From assembly GCA_001931875.2 (NCBI GenBank), contig MSJH02000793.1, positions 115,353 through 179,352 of the forward strand: a stretch of DNA of 64,000 bases, in the 5' to 3' direction. Below are positions 36,573 through 47,999 of this stretch, one piece after another. Position 1 is the stretch's first letter, and each line of letters opens with the position of its first letter. The position numbers and the translations under genes are program-made. The notes under the pieces were generated by a model. That model searched no databases, was not told the origin of the DNA, and saw only the letters and a list, made by a program, of their open reading frames with translations. This DNA is from Byssochlamys sp. IMV 00236. Taxonomy: Eukaryota > Ascomycota > Eurotiomycetes > Eurotiales > Thermoascaceae.

Positions 36573-37196
36573 TGAGAGCCTGTTTTCTTGTCACTACCAC
36601 TATTACTCTTGCACCTACTTCTAGTTATTATGGTGCATGTTTCCACTGGGCCTGGTCTGCTTGCTTTTAGCCCTATGTCATGTTCCTAAAGTCAAACATG
36701 CGGGACTCCAGCTTGCATTGTTTGGTTTGATAGTTTATAATTTCAATGTTAAAGATACCTTTCGAATAGTGTATCATGGTTAAGTCTTATAAACTTTCCT
36801 CAAGTCTTTAGGGGGATAAAAGGAGGGCTAGGGCCTAATCGATATCACTTCCAGATCCATCTGCTAAGAAATATACCTACCAATAGCATTGCTAGTGTCA
36901 TTCCGAAACCCCATTTTTCATTCCTTCACAGAGCCGTACAAGTAATAAATAAGAGCTAAGGCAAGATACAAAGTTGGATATCAAGCAGGAGATCACTCGT
37001 GCAGTACAGGAGCAGAAAATAATGAGTACGAGAGAGGAGGATTAGATTTCCGAAGAGCAAGAAGGCAAAAGATCCGAGAGATTAATGGACACTGGAGCGT
37101 TAAGCTAGTAAATAGAAGAGAGGAACGGGATACACTTTGTTTATTAGCGAGTTCTATTCAGCAGGAAGCTGAAGTATCCGAATCGTCAAGCCAACT
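36573..37196. other. Convergent intergenic stretch between Tlg2 and the CID protein
   Basis: 3' flanks of two convergent genes. No coding sequence or notable repeat is seen. Confidence 0.6.
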
Positions 37197-38626
37197 TCAA
37201 GGATTGCTCTCTTGCCGCAGGAGCTCGGCAACGTCTGCGTCCAAGTCTCCACCGGCGAATGCGGCATAGTCATCTTCTCCATGGGTCACCTTCCGCTTCT
37301 TCGAGCTGACACCGTTAGAGGGACTGCCGGACTGCGGGTTAGAAGGGACAAAGCTTGGTGGCAGCGTCGAGGATCCATCGTCGGACCCCTGGGACTCATT
37401 TCCTAGACTCATGAAGGGCTGATTCTCGGACTGATCATGAGCCTCAGGTTTCGGAGAGCCCACGGGAGTCAGAGCCTCGACAGGTGGAGGTGTGAGTGCC
37501 TCAATTTCCGGGCGAGGAGGTTCACTTTCCCCTACAGAAGCGTCTCCATTCTGCGCAACTGGGGAACTATCGGCCGACAGACCTCGCATGATTCCATCCT
37601 CGACCTCACGCTTCCTAGTTTCCGTCTCTGCCTTCCTCTCAGAGAGTTGTGCCATAACAGATTGCTCCTTCGCAAGCGCCGAACGGTTGGTATCGAGGAG
37701 CTTCTCGAGCCCGTTAATCAACGACTGCCGCGACTTAATGATTTCCGAAACCGAGCTTTCAGCATTGGCGAGGGATTTCAGAAGCTGGCTCAGGCGCGCG
37801 GCATGTACTGGGGGGGTGGGTAGCGGCGTATTCGGGTCGTGCATCTTGTCATACTCGGTGTTTGCCGCTGTGACCGACGCACCAGAAGACATCGTGGCCT
37901 TCGAAAGAGCAACCTGTAAAGGTGCAAGAGGCTGCAGTTCTGGAGGGATTGAACCGGACGAGCTCGAAAAGAGGGAACCACCAAGCAATGGTTTCTTGCC
38001 CGAGGACCGAGACTTGTCGAGTTCTTTCGGGAATCAGTTCCTGAACAGGAGAAAAGTGACCAAAGAACATACCATCGACGCGAGCTTCCACAGCTTCCTG
38101 AATGGGGAGTTCAAAGATATTTCGTTGTCGCCAAACCTCCACAACACGCCGCAGCTTTTGCTGAATATCATTCGAAGCTCCTTTATACGCAATTGCCGTA
38201 GCTTCGGCGATTATCTTCACAAGTCAGCTCGTCCATCAGCGGAACATCCATATTTGCACGTACAGGAGAGAATGCAATTAGGAAATCCTCTTTTCGTCGC
38301 ACTTTGGACTGCTGAGCGACCTCTGCGAATAAAGTCAGCTGAACAGAGCTCTATGCGTGTGCTTGAAGTGTCCAACCATTTGCCAGGTATATCAAGTTGA
38401 GTCGCTTCCCCGCTGGCGACTCCCGCAGCTTCTGGAGCCAGAGCTGTGCAGTGCGATCCGCATGACGCCTGTGTCGAATCTCCCGGTCAGAGATATCATA
38501 AGATTGCGCGCGACGTAGTTGACTCTACCTGTGGAACATGACCCATTGCGCGACGGTGACGATACCCTCCTGAGTCTCGTTGAGGGCAGAGAGTTTCGCC
38601 TTGACGGCATCATCCGTATACGCCAT
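37197..38626 (-). CDS. rtt103: CID-domain transcription termination factor (Rtt103-like)
   Basis: Likely binds the Ser2-phosphorylated C-terminal domain of RNA polymerase II and helps 3' end processing and termination. Five exons on minus: 38626-38529, 38468-38377, 38322-38264, 38214-38073 and 38023-37197, giving 405 residues. Three introns are only 49-54 bp. The N-terminal ~130 residues form the CTD-interacting domain: TQEGIVTVAQWVMFHR, TAQLWLQKL, LNLIYLANEVAQQS, IIAEATAIAYKGAS and VVEVWRQRNIF. A coiled-coil region follows (AARLSQLLKSLANAESSV to about RKREVEDG), then a disordered Pro/Ser-rich tail with SSKKRKVTHGEDDYAAFAGG near the end. The layout fits Rtt103 and its animal RPRD1 relatives rather than Pcf11, which is much larger. 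Confidence 0.92.
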
Positions 38627-39096
38627 GGCTGATAGATAGGTTTAAAGACAGTTATGGATGCTTTCCTGCGAAATGATGCGATACAGCAGGAATCCTGAGG
38701 AGCTGGGTCGCTGGTAGTCAAGCCTCCGAGCGGAGTAAGGTTGTACTGAGCTAAAGAGTGGGAACTCGGACGTGGATACAGAGGAATAAATGAGAGTCCG
38801 TGACAACAGCGTCCTCAGAGATGGGAGATTCCGCACATAGGCCTACGCGATCACTTTGTAGTTGTAGGAACTGGAAGCCCGCCAGTGGTCCAGACTTCAA
38901 CAACAAAAAGCTCCGAGGGCGGGTTGACCGCCTTCGATGGCAGAATCCCCAGTGCCCCGGAGCGGCTCGCATCACTGTGGTTGTGCCAGCTGGAGCTTTG
39001 TCTCCCATTCTGTTTCATTCCAACCTCAACTTTGAGTGATTACGGCGGCCTCCTTCAAACACCTTCGTTTAAGCCGATTGACGCTATCATCCCACC
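38627..39096. other. Divergent promoter between the CID protein and clathrin light chain
   Basis: A 470-bp head-to-head spacer that must contain both promoters and leaders. No gene is seen. Confidence 0.65.
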
Positions 39097-40067
39097 ATGG
39101 CCGATCGATTCCCCTCGTTGGAGGACTTCTCTGCGGGTTCGTTTATACCCCCGTGCCTGCCCTCCGTCCCCTAAGATTAACTAACGGTGTTCCTAGGCCA
39201 AACAGATGTGGTCGAGACCAACGGCGCAGACAACGCTGACGACTTTCTCGCTCGCGAGCGTGCTCTCCTAGGAGAGGATGCAGAACAATTCGCTACTCCC
39301 AATGATGCTACTGCGGCTGCAGGAGCAACTGTTGCGGATGACGACGACCTGATCGGTGGAGACCTCCCGCAAGGCGCTTCAGAAGAGATCCCCGGCTTCG
39401 AATCATCCTTTCCCGCCATAGAAACACAGAATGAGGTATGGCAACCGGTGACAATAGATCTTGCGATGATAAGGTTGACTGATTGGTTTCACGTATATAG
39501 CAAGTCGCACCCGGTGGTACCATCACTGGAACCGGCGCGCCCTACCCAGCGACCGGATACTCAAGCTACAAAGAGCCAGAAGAGGAGCCCGAGCCTGTCC
39601 GGTATGTCACGACCCACAGACATCCCTCACTTTGCACTATGCGTCACATGCTGTGAAAGAGCACCCGGCTTAGGAAGTTCCGCGCTGTTCTTCTTGGCTA
39701 ACCCTCTTAATATAGGGAATGGCGTGAGAGACGTGATGCAGACATCGCCCGCCGTGCTGAACTTGCCGAAGAGAAGAAAGCTGCTACAATCAAGAAGGCT
39801 CAGGAGGACATTGATGACTTCTACGTTTCATACGGTAACAAGGCCGACAAGCTCCGCGCCCAGACTGCGTCTGAAGCGGAACAGTTCCTCGCCAGTCGTG
39901 AGGATACCGCTTCAGGGGGTACCAGCTGGGAGCGGATCGCCAAGCTGGTCGATGTGTCTGGAAAAGGCAGCAGGGGAGGTGCCAGTGGCTCTGGGAAGGA
40001 GCGGTTCCGCGAGCTGTTGCTTGATCTGAGGAAAGACCAGAATGCTCCTGGGGCCAGCGGAGTCTAA
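39097..40067 (+). CDS. clc1: Clathrin light chain
   Basis: Regulatory subunit of the clathrin coat, acting in endocytosis and trans-Golgi sorting. Four exons: 39097-39136, 39197-39435, 39501-39601 and 39716-40067, giving 243 residues. The start MADRFPSLEDFSAGQTDVV is typical. The N-terminal third is acidic (DDDDLIGGDLP) and includes the conserved EIPGFESSFPAIE. A Gly/Pro-rich linker leads to the heavy-chain-binding helix: REWRERRDADIARR through EKKAATIKKAQEDIDDFYVSY. The C-terminal part reads TSWERIAKLVDVSG, then GSGKERFRELLLDLRKD, as in fungal light chains. All introns have standard GT-AG ends, and each junction preserves a family motif. Confidence 0.95.
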
Positions 40068-40904
40068 GCGTGAAGGTGCTAGATGACGGAGAGAGTGTGG
40101 TGAGGAAATAGATGAAAGGCGGTGCCGCGAATGTTGCAAGGGGGTTGAAATCGTCTTGAAGACAAATGAACTGCGGAGCGCGAAACTCTTCTCGAAGAAG
40201 TTATGTATGTGTATGGAGTCACACGGCGCCGATTGAGCGAACTGCGGGTACTGTTCTCTCTCTCGCCTCCTTCCCCCATGATATCATGTTTCGACTTCCT
40301 CTCCATTTGCATCAAATAGTTCTCTAGAGCGGTCTTGGTCGGGGGGTAGGGGCAGTTTGACACGGTGCTACATCTGTCTCGGGTCCCTTAATAACCCGGG
40401 TTCCTTTATGCTGGTTTTTGCTTCTATTCTTTCCGATTTCCCCCGCATGTTGTTAACAGCCGATTCTATTCTCTTTTTATTCCTTTAGATAATTAAGGCA
40501 TTAAATCTTCCACTGAGGAAATTAAGCTGATACCTCTATGTATGTACATGCTCATAAATGTGTGATCGGGAATTGCGCTTCTACTTGGATCCTTCCAGTG
40601 TAGAATTAGGATTCACTGATGAAGACATGAGTCATTGACATTTTTACGCCAGTGATTTTTCAATGGCTTCAATAATCTATTTCAGGCGCTCTATCCTTTG
40701 TTATACACTACGGTAGCTATCCTTTGAATACGGGTTTAGTGGAAGAATACACAAGTGAACTTTTATTGTGATTAGAGGCATTAACTACCAGATATCACTA
40801 GAAGAGTGAAATGCGCCTTTGGAAGATGCAGACATGGAGTTGAGTGAAGGATGCAATGCAAAGGAAAGTACCAAAGAAGGGTAGACCTGAAGGGGATAGC
40901 CCGG
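40068..40904. other. Convergent intergenic stretch between clathrin light chain and Cdc37
   Basis: 3' flanks of two convergent genes. No coding sequence recognised. Confidence 0.6.
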
Positions 40905-42439
40905 TCAATCCAGGACATCTCCAGGCTCACCGATGTCCTCCTCCACGATCCTCTCCCGTCTGCCTTCAGCCTCGATTTCTTCCAATTTCTTCTTGCCCTC
41001 TTCTGTCGTTGCATCCACAATGCCTTCTTCAAGGCTAAGCATGCCGCCTTGACCCAGCTTCTCGACGATGTCTTCGGCTACGTCCACTTTCATATTTCCA
41101 AGGACCTTGTTTACCTCGTCTAGGGATTCAGATTCCAGTGCCTTTTGTAGATCAGGCGGGAAAGAGTCGAAGATCTTGCGTGCCTCGATCTCGGCGGGAT
41201 CACTGCTATCTGCAGGAGGGATGCTGATGTTAATCTTGGTGTTAGGGTCCACGGCATGTAGTTGGATCTGCTCAACACCGGCAGGGTCATTCTCTGGCGA
41301 GCTGTTCTTAGCAAGCTCGGCCGCGCGAATCTTGATCTTGTTGTATGTCTCGTTGACGTCGTTTCTGAAGAGAGTTGATGCCTGATGGTCCTTTGTCGTA
41401 ATCCTGTAAGAACTGTCAGATAAATGTTTTCATATGTCAACATCAAAGGCATTGTTATAGCTTACCGTTTAAAGAACAACGATACTCCATCCCGTCCTAG
41501 TGAGCGGCAGTACTGCAAGAGCAGGCCATGATGCACACACCGGCGAGCGTACTCATCTTTTCCAGCCATCTGACTATTGAATGCCTCGACTAGTAGGCCA
41601 TCTGTAGTCTTCTCGGCGACAATTTCTGGATGCTCTGAAATGAACTGGAGGAGACCTTTGTAGTCACCAATGTTGATCTGCGCGAACTTCTTTCCAAGAG
41701 GAGTGAGCTTCGGCTCCTCCTCGTCCTCTTCATCCTCAACATCAGCTTCCGCGCCTGATGCTGATGTCCCATCCTTCATCGCGCTGGGTGCGTTCAACAA
41801 TTCGACAGTTTCAGTCTTAGGTTGTGCTTTCTGCTTGCCTTTATCGGTCGACTTCGCAACGAACGTACTGTCGAAGCCGGTGTGGATATCCTCGCTTGTG
41901 ATCTTGCTCTTCTCCTCCTTCTCCAGCTGAGCTAGTTTCTCGAGCAACTCCTTCTGCAACGACTGTACTTTCTCCTTGTGGCTTTCGACCCCATTGATGT
42001 ACCCTTGGAATACATTTTCCGGTTTCTTCTCTTCAACCTCTTTCTTCACCTGGTCCACGAGGGAACCCATCATCTGAGAATATTTTGGCTGCTCCTTCTG
42101 CTGGGTGTAGACACCCTCTGGAGGAGCTGGAGGCGTGTCATCCTTTGGATCGCCGGTCGACTCGATCAGGGCCTGGAAGACGAGCTCCTCTGGATTACGC
42201 GCTGAGTCTTCATGCTTGCGCAAGGCAGCGAGAAGGGAATCAATGCGCGCCAATAGGCCATCGTTAATAATGCGCTCATATTTGAGTGTTTCGATCTCAT
42301 GACGACGCTGCATGCGCTGCTGGTGGATCTGAGCCTGTTTTGCTCGAATAAACGAACGCTTGTCGACATTGGGGTGGACTTCAATATCCGAGTCATCAGA
42401 CAATTCCAGAGCATCCCATTTACTGTAATCGAGCACCAT
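40905..42439 (-). CDS. cdc37: Hsp90 co-chaperone Cdc37
   Basis: Delivers client protein kinases to Hsp90 in the cytosol. Two exons on minus: 42439-41466 and 41403-40905, with a 62-bp phase-2 intron, giving 490 residues. The ATG at 42439 gives MVLDYSKWDALELSDDSD, the canonical start with the CK2 site Ser14; the frame stays open upstream but is not family-like. Residues ~20-150 form the kinase-binding coiled coil (RRHEIETLKYERIIN). An acidic linker (EDEEDEEE) precedes the Hsp90-binding middle domain, including GDYKGLLQFISEHPEIV and DEYARRCVHHGLLLQYC. The second exon holds the C-terminal helical domain. It diverges from the ABC transporter across 581 bp. Confidence 0.96.
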
Positions 42440-43020
42440 TTTTGCGGGTGTGTTGCGGTAAACAAACGGGGATAGATTCCGTAGATGCGTATGGAGGGGC
42501 AATAGAGTCGGTGGGGTAAGTACAGAGTAGTACTTGAGCTCGTACTGGAGAACAGCGACAGCGAGAAGCTAGTCAGCTAACTGGGGAGCTTAGTACTAGG
42601 GCAACTGTGGTGAGCACGGTGAATGTCGGATATAACAGGGTCGTTGAAGCTACCTGGACCACCGCGTTCAATGTTGATATAGCTGGGGGTTCGCCTAGAA
42701 GCATCTCGACACTCTCGATCACCTTCCACGGCGATTACCGTAACAGCAGGCGGTAAGGGTAGGCAGAACCGCGGTCTTTCCGTCACAGCCCGAGGTCGGC
42801 AGGCCGAGCGGACGAATCCGTTCTGCCGCCTGTGATGCATTTGACTCGCAAAAGGTTGGCGAACTTCGGACTTGCAACCACATCGGCCTTTTTGGTGCAG
42901 CAATTGAGTGCCAATGCCATGGGAAATGCTCGCCTAGTGTGTGAATACTGTGATATGGCCCCCTGCTGTTACATCTCCTCTCCCTTCTGAAAGGCCATTT
43001 CAGTCCCGCAGTCTGACGCC
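42440..43020. other. Divergent promoter between Cdc37 and the ABC half-transporter
   Basis: A 581-bp head-to-head spacer. No gene is seen. The short open frames on the minus strand are unlikely to be coding. Confidence 0.65.
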
Positions 43021-45514
43021 ATGCGCAGCTCAAAGCTGCTGGCGTCCTGGACGCCCAAGTTGGCCTGCAGGCAGCTCTCTGAGTCTCGCCCAGGAGTTCT
43101 GGCTGATCTATATCCTAAGGCCTATGCGCCGCTTTTCCAGCCCAGAGCTGGCCCGACACGACTATATTCGAATATCCCGGCTCAGGTCCATACCAACAAC
43201 GTCATCTCTTCTCTCACCGGATATCGCTCTCCTCTACATGCACGGTCACCTCTGACTTCTTTCGGAACTACTCAGCAAACACGGTCCTTCTTCGTAACTC
43301 CTCGATTGTTCGATGCCAAAGCGCAGACGTCGCAGAATTCTACTGAACCGCTAAAGGATGATCCTCGAAAGGCTGCCCAAGAGAGCGAAGGCGAAGAAAT
43401 CGACAAAGGGTTCGAGCTATCAGAAAAAGCCGCTCAGGCTTCTCAGATCAACCTGAGTGCGAAGCTGGCGAGTGATGGTCTACGAGGGAAGAAGGCTGGG
43501 TTTGGGGAAATATGGAGGTTGATCAAGATCGCGCGGCCTGAAGCCAAGGTCCTGTCGGTGGCATTTTTCCTGCTTTTAATATCTTCTGCCATTACCATGT
43601 CGATTCCTTTCTCCATTGGCAAGCTTATGGACGCGGCAACGAAGAGTGCTGCCGAGGGTGGAAATGAGCTCTTCGGTCTGAGTCTCCCCGTGTTCTACGG
43701 AGCTTTGGCTGGCGTTCTCGCCTTGGGTGCCGCTGCGAACTATGGCAGGATTGTCATTCTCAGAATCGTCGGTGAACGGATCGTGTCAAGGTTACGCTCA
43801 AAGCTATTTCGTCGTACGTTTGTTCAGGATGCGGAGTTCTTCGATGCTAATCGGGTTGGTGATCTGATCTCTCGCCTGAGCTCGGATACGATCATTGTCG
43901 GCAAAAGTATTACCCAAAACCTTTCCGATGGTCTACGCGCAGCTGTTAGCGGTGTCGCAGGTTTTGGACTGATGGCGTATGTCAGTCTGAAACTGTCCAG
44001 TATCTTAGTACTGCTGCTTCCTCCCGTCGGACTTGGAGCGTTCTTCTATGGCCGGGCCATCCGAAACTTGAGTCGCAAGATCCAGAAGAACCTAGGTTCA
44101 CTGACGAAGATCGCGGAGGAACGACTCGGAAATGTGAAGACTAGTCAGTCTTTCGCCGCTGAGATCCAAGAAGTCCACCGGTACAACACCCAAGTGAGGA
44201 AGATCTTCGACCTTGGTAAAAAGGAGTCATTGATCAGCGCTACCTTCTTCAGTACTGTGAGTGTTTATACCGCGTGATTTGTAGCCACCCATGTGCTGAC
44301 TCTTTTCAAGACTGGACTCATGGGTAATATGACTATCCTGGCCCTCTTGTATGTTGGAGGTGGTATGGTCAAATCGGGCGCCATCTCTCTTGGAGACCTA
44401 ACGTCATTCCTCATGTACACAGCATATGCTGGATCCAGCATGTTTGGCCTTTCTAGCTTCTACTCTGAGTTGATGAAAGGTGTTGGTGCTGCAAGCCGCT
44501 TGTTCGAACTGCAGGATCGAGAGCCGAAGATATCCCCGACGAAGGGTGAGAAAGTCACCTCTGCGCGTGGCCCGATTCGGTTTGAGAATGTGTCTTTTAG
44601 TTACCCCACGCGACCTGCCGTCACTATTTTCAAGGACCTCAATTTTGAGATTCCACAGGGAACAAATGTCGCTGTGGTTGGACCTTCTGGAGGAGGAAAA
44701 TCGACTATTGCATCCCTGCTCTTGCGGTTCTACAACCCCACTAAGGGCAGGATTTTGATCGATGGCAAGGATATCAGCAAATTTAATGCCAAATCCCTTC
44801 GACGAAAGATCGGCATTGTTGCACAGGAGCCAGTCCTCTTTTCTGGAACGATTGCAGAGAACATTGCGTATGGAAACTCCAAGGCCACCAGGGCAGAGAT
44901 TATTGCTGCAGCACGCAAGGCGAACTGCACGTTCATTAGCGATTTCGTAAGTCTAAGTGGATCTAACTATTTCCTGTGAAGAAGAAAGCTAATGCTTGGA
45001 ATAGCCTGATGGTCTAGATACACATGTTGGAGCTCGTGGTGCACAACTGTCTGGTGGTCAGAAGCAACGCATTGCCATTGCGCGTGCCTTGGTGAAGGAT
45101 CCAGATATCTTGATTCTTGACGAAGCGACATCTGCACTAGATGCGGAGTCCGAAACACTCGTGAATAGTGCACTCGCCGCTTTGCTTCGTGGTAACAATA
45201 CTACGATCAGTATCGCTCACCGTCTCTCTACCATCAAGCGCTCCGATACGATCATTGTCCTAGGACCAGATGGAAAGGTTGCTGAGCAAGGCACCTACCA
45301 GGAGCTGAGCTCTCGACCAGACGGTGCGTTTACAAAGCTGATGGAATGGCAGATGAGTGGCGGTGATACGTCACCGCAGCCACTCAGCAAGCAGCGCGGC
45401 CCTCCGTCCGAGGAGCATTTAGAAGAAGAGCTCCATGAAGATGAAGGAGAGGAGCAAGATAAAAACGAACCTAATGAGGAGACAAGAAAGGAAAAGCAAG
45501 ATTCCCAGGCCTAA
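43021..45514 (+). CDS. mdl1: Mitochondrial ABC half-transporter (Mdl1/ABCB10 type)
   Basis: Inner-membrane half-transporter; yeast Mdl1 exports peptides from the mitochondrial matrix. Three exons: 43021-44256, 44311-44946 and 45005-45514, giving 793 residues, with both introns in phase 0. The first ~110 residues are rich in Arg/Ser/Ala and lack acids at the extreme end ([19 protein letters not shown]), consistent with a mitochondrial presequence. Membrane segments start at about [17 protein letters not shown]. The nucleotide-binding domain has Walker [10 protein letters not shown]-loop IGIVAQEP, signature LSGGQKQR, Walker [13 protein letters not shown] and H-loop IAHRLS, all intact. An acidic tail ends the protein. 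It resembles the protein called Mdr2 in A. fumigatus; despite that name, mitochondrial function is more likely than drug efflux. Confidence 0.95.
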
Positions 45515-46124
45515 AGTGAGGTCGGGGTCTGTTGGTCTATGAGCCGACCTTTATCCTTTCGGTGGACTCTTCTGTAGATAACTACGGAACGATAAGTCTC
45601 TATCACGAGTCCTCGTGGCGTTCCATTTTGCAGATTTTTGGTGTGTGAGGTCTTGATAGACGGTCGAGTTATGTATGTCATACTTTGCATTGTACATAGT
45701 TACAGTTTTGTTTCGTCTCTCTGGAGTCGTTTGATTTTCTACTAGCACCATCTGCGTCACTACTCTCCTATATAGAAGATACCACTATTCAACGACAAAA
45801 TGTCTTTGCATATTTAGTGCTCCGTAAAAGGACGCTCTCTGCTCGACTCTCATGTACCTCTTCCGTTTATGCTGCATAATCAATCAATCGCAGTTATTAC
45901 TGATCGGATGGCCGCCATATGACCGTAACTATAGGGTCTTGGCGTTGCACTCCGCCTTTTTAGCCCTGCGTCACGCGGGCGAGCATGGATACCTGCAACT
46001 CTCACGAGCAGAAGACGCTTGACTCTCCAGATTATTTAGATTCTGGGGTCGAGCGAGCCTTTTGCTCTTCAGTCATTACAACTGTTTATCCGCCCGATGG
46101 GAACTTGATTGTGTCAGCATAGTG
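45515..46124. other. Intergenic stretch between the ABC and ENT genes
   Basis: Tandem-gene spacer holding the ABC 3' flank and ENT promoter. No coding sequence recognised. Confidence 0.6.
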
Positions 46125-47557
46125 ATGGCACCCGTGCCGGAATACGAGCCGCTTCGTGATGAAGCGCAGGTCGACGACGACGACGATGTGTCTATCAGCG
46201 ATGGCGAGAGCACACAGCCCACTTCCAGCTTCTCATGGCTAGAATACTCTATCTTTCTGCTGCTGGGTATAGCTATGCTGTGGGCTTGGTACGTTTTTCC
46301 CTTACTCTTCAACTCACCGCTTCACCCAGCATCCTAGTATGGGACTTCTTGATAAGATCTTAGTTTCGACTAACATGAATCTCGAATAGGAACATGTTCC
46401 TTGCTGCTGCTCCGTATTTCCAACATCGATTCCAGTCTAGCGAATGGGCCGCTGCACATTTCCAATCCTCCATCCTTTCCGTCTCTACAGTGACGAACCT
46501 TGGGTCCGTGATTGTACTAGCTAAATCACAACGCAACGCTTCATACGAAAGTCGAATATCGTTATCACTCACCATAAACGTGGTCGTATTCACTCTACTG
46601 GCATTTTCAGTGTTGGCCAGAAATGCATCCGTGGGAGCCTATTTCTTCTTCTTGATGGTCATGGTGTTCGGGGCAAGTCTCGCTACGGGTATCAATCAGA
46701 ATGGCGTTTTCGCATATGTCTCTCGATTCGGACGTGAGGAGTACGTCCAGGCTATCATGGCCGGTCAGGGCGTCGCTGGTGTCTTTCCCTGTATTGTACA
46801 GATCGTTTCGGTCCTCGCGGTACCAGAAAGGAAACAAGGACCACCAGGCGCGGGCGAGCAGGAATCGCCCAAATCCGCTTTTGCATATTTCATCACCGCT
46901 TCATTAATAGCTGCAGTGACACTGGCAGCATTTTGCTACCTCGCAAGACAACAATCTCGCCATGGCCCAAAGCTAGTCCCCGACGATGAACCTGAACCGG
47001 ATCTCACCGGCCACAAGACCGTCGGACTCTGGGCCCTCTTCAGAAAACTCCATTGGATGGCACTTGCTATTTTCCTCTGTTTTGCTCTCACGATGGTATT
47101 TCCCGTTTTCACGGAAAAAATCAAGTCTGTTCGCGATCCAGCTTCTGCCCCTCGATTATTCCAACCAGCCATCTTTATCCCACTTGCTTTCCTGATCTGG
47201 AATCTGGGCGATCTCCTTGGTCGAATGTCCGTTTTGCTTCCTAGCCTTTCACTCACGCATTATCCTTGGGCGTTATTCGTCATTGCTGTTTCGCGTATCA
47301 TCGTCATCCCGCTTTACTTCTTATGCAATGTACACGGAAATGGTGCTGTCGTGAACAGCGACGCGTTCTACCTCGCCGTGCAGTTCCTTTTCGGAATCAC
47401 CAACGGATACCTGGGGAGCAGTTGCATGATGGGTGCCGGACAGTGGGTTGCTGTCGAGGAGAGGGAAGCTGCCGGTGGATTCATGACATTGATGCTTGTA
47501 GGAGGGTTGACGGTGGGTAGTCTGCTTAGCTTTTTGGCTTCATCTGCATCTGCATGA
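46125..47557 (+). CDS. Equilibrative nucleoside transporter (ENT/SLC29, Fun26-like)
   Basis: Multi-pass carrier for nucleosides and possibly nucleobases; the yeast relative Fun26 sits in the vacuolar membrane. Two exons: 46125-46288 and 46390-47557, with a 101-bp phase-2 intron, giving 443 residues. The intron splits the Trp of the conserved LWAWNMFL block at the end of the first membrane helix, which supports the junction. An acidic N-terminal tail (DDDDDVSISDGES) precedes about eleven hydrophobic segments. Family features include FGASLATGINQNGVFAYV, the charged central loop after helix 6 (PKLVPDDEPEPDL), IWNLGDLLGR and FGITNGYLGSSCMM. ENT is well supported; vacuolar placement and substrate range are inferred. 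Confidence 0.94.
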
Positions 47558-47999
47558 TATAGATATCTTTTTTTGTAATGTTCTATCCAGAATCTATCTG
47601 GATGGTCTGATAAATCACATGGCCTTGGCTGTTGAAGTTACTTCATAAGACAGTAATACATAGACTCTAGAGATCAGATAGGAAGTATCCCAATAGACAT
47701 GCACGCATAGTGCCGATATCCGTTATGCAGATAATCTATACGGTTAGGCTTCATGTTTTATTTGTCTGTCATTAAGTTGCAGTATGCACTAATATATATT
47801 ATATGAAAATGGCCTCTGCCCCTAAATAGTATAAAATGCAGTGACCAACCTACACAGTACTCCTGCTGTTGGTGGAATATATTCCCATAGACGCTAAACA
47901 CCATCCTATCTCTATATCCCTCTTATCCTGATCCATAAAATAACCCACACCAGCGCCAATCTGTGAAGGAATCACTCCGGTACACCCTCTCCAGACCAT
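47558..47999. other. Convergent intergenic stretch between ENT and haspin
   Basis: 442-bp 3'-to-3' spacer. No gene seen. Confidence 0.6.

Noticed and set aside
37492..38400. 302-codon plus frame opposite the CID protein
   Set aside because: It is antisense to the exons of a clearly conserved gene and crosses its introns; a mirror artefact.
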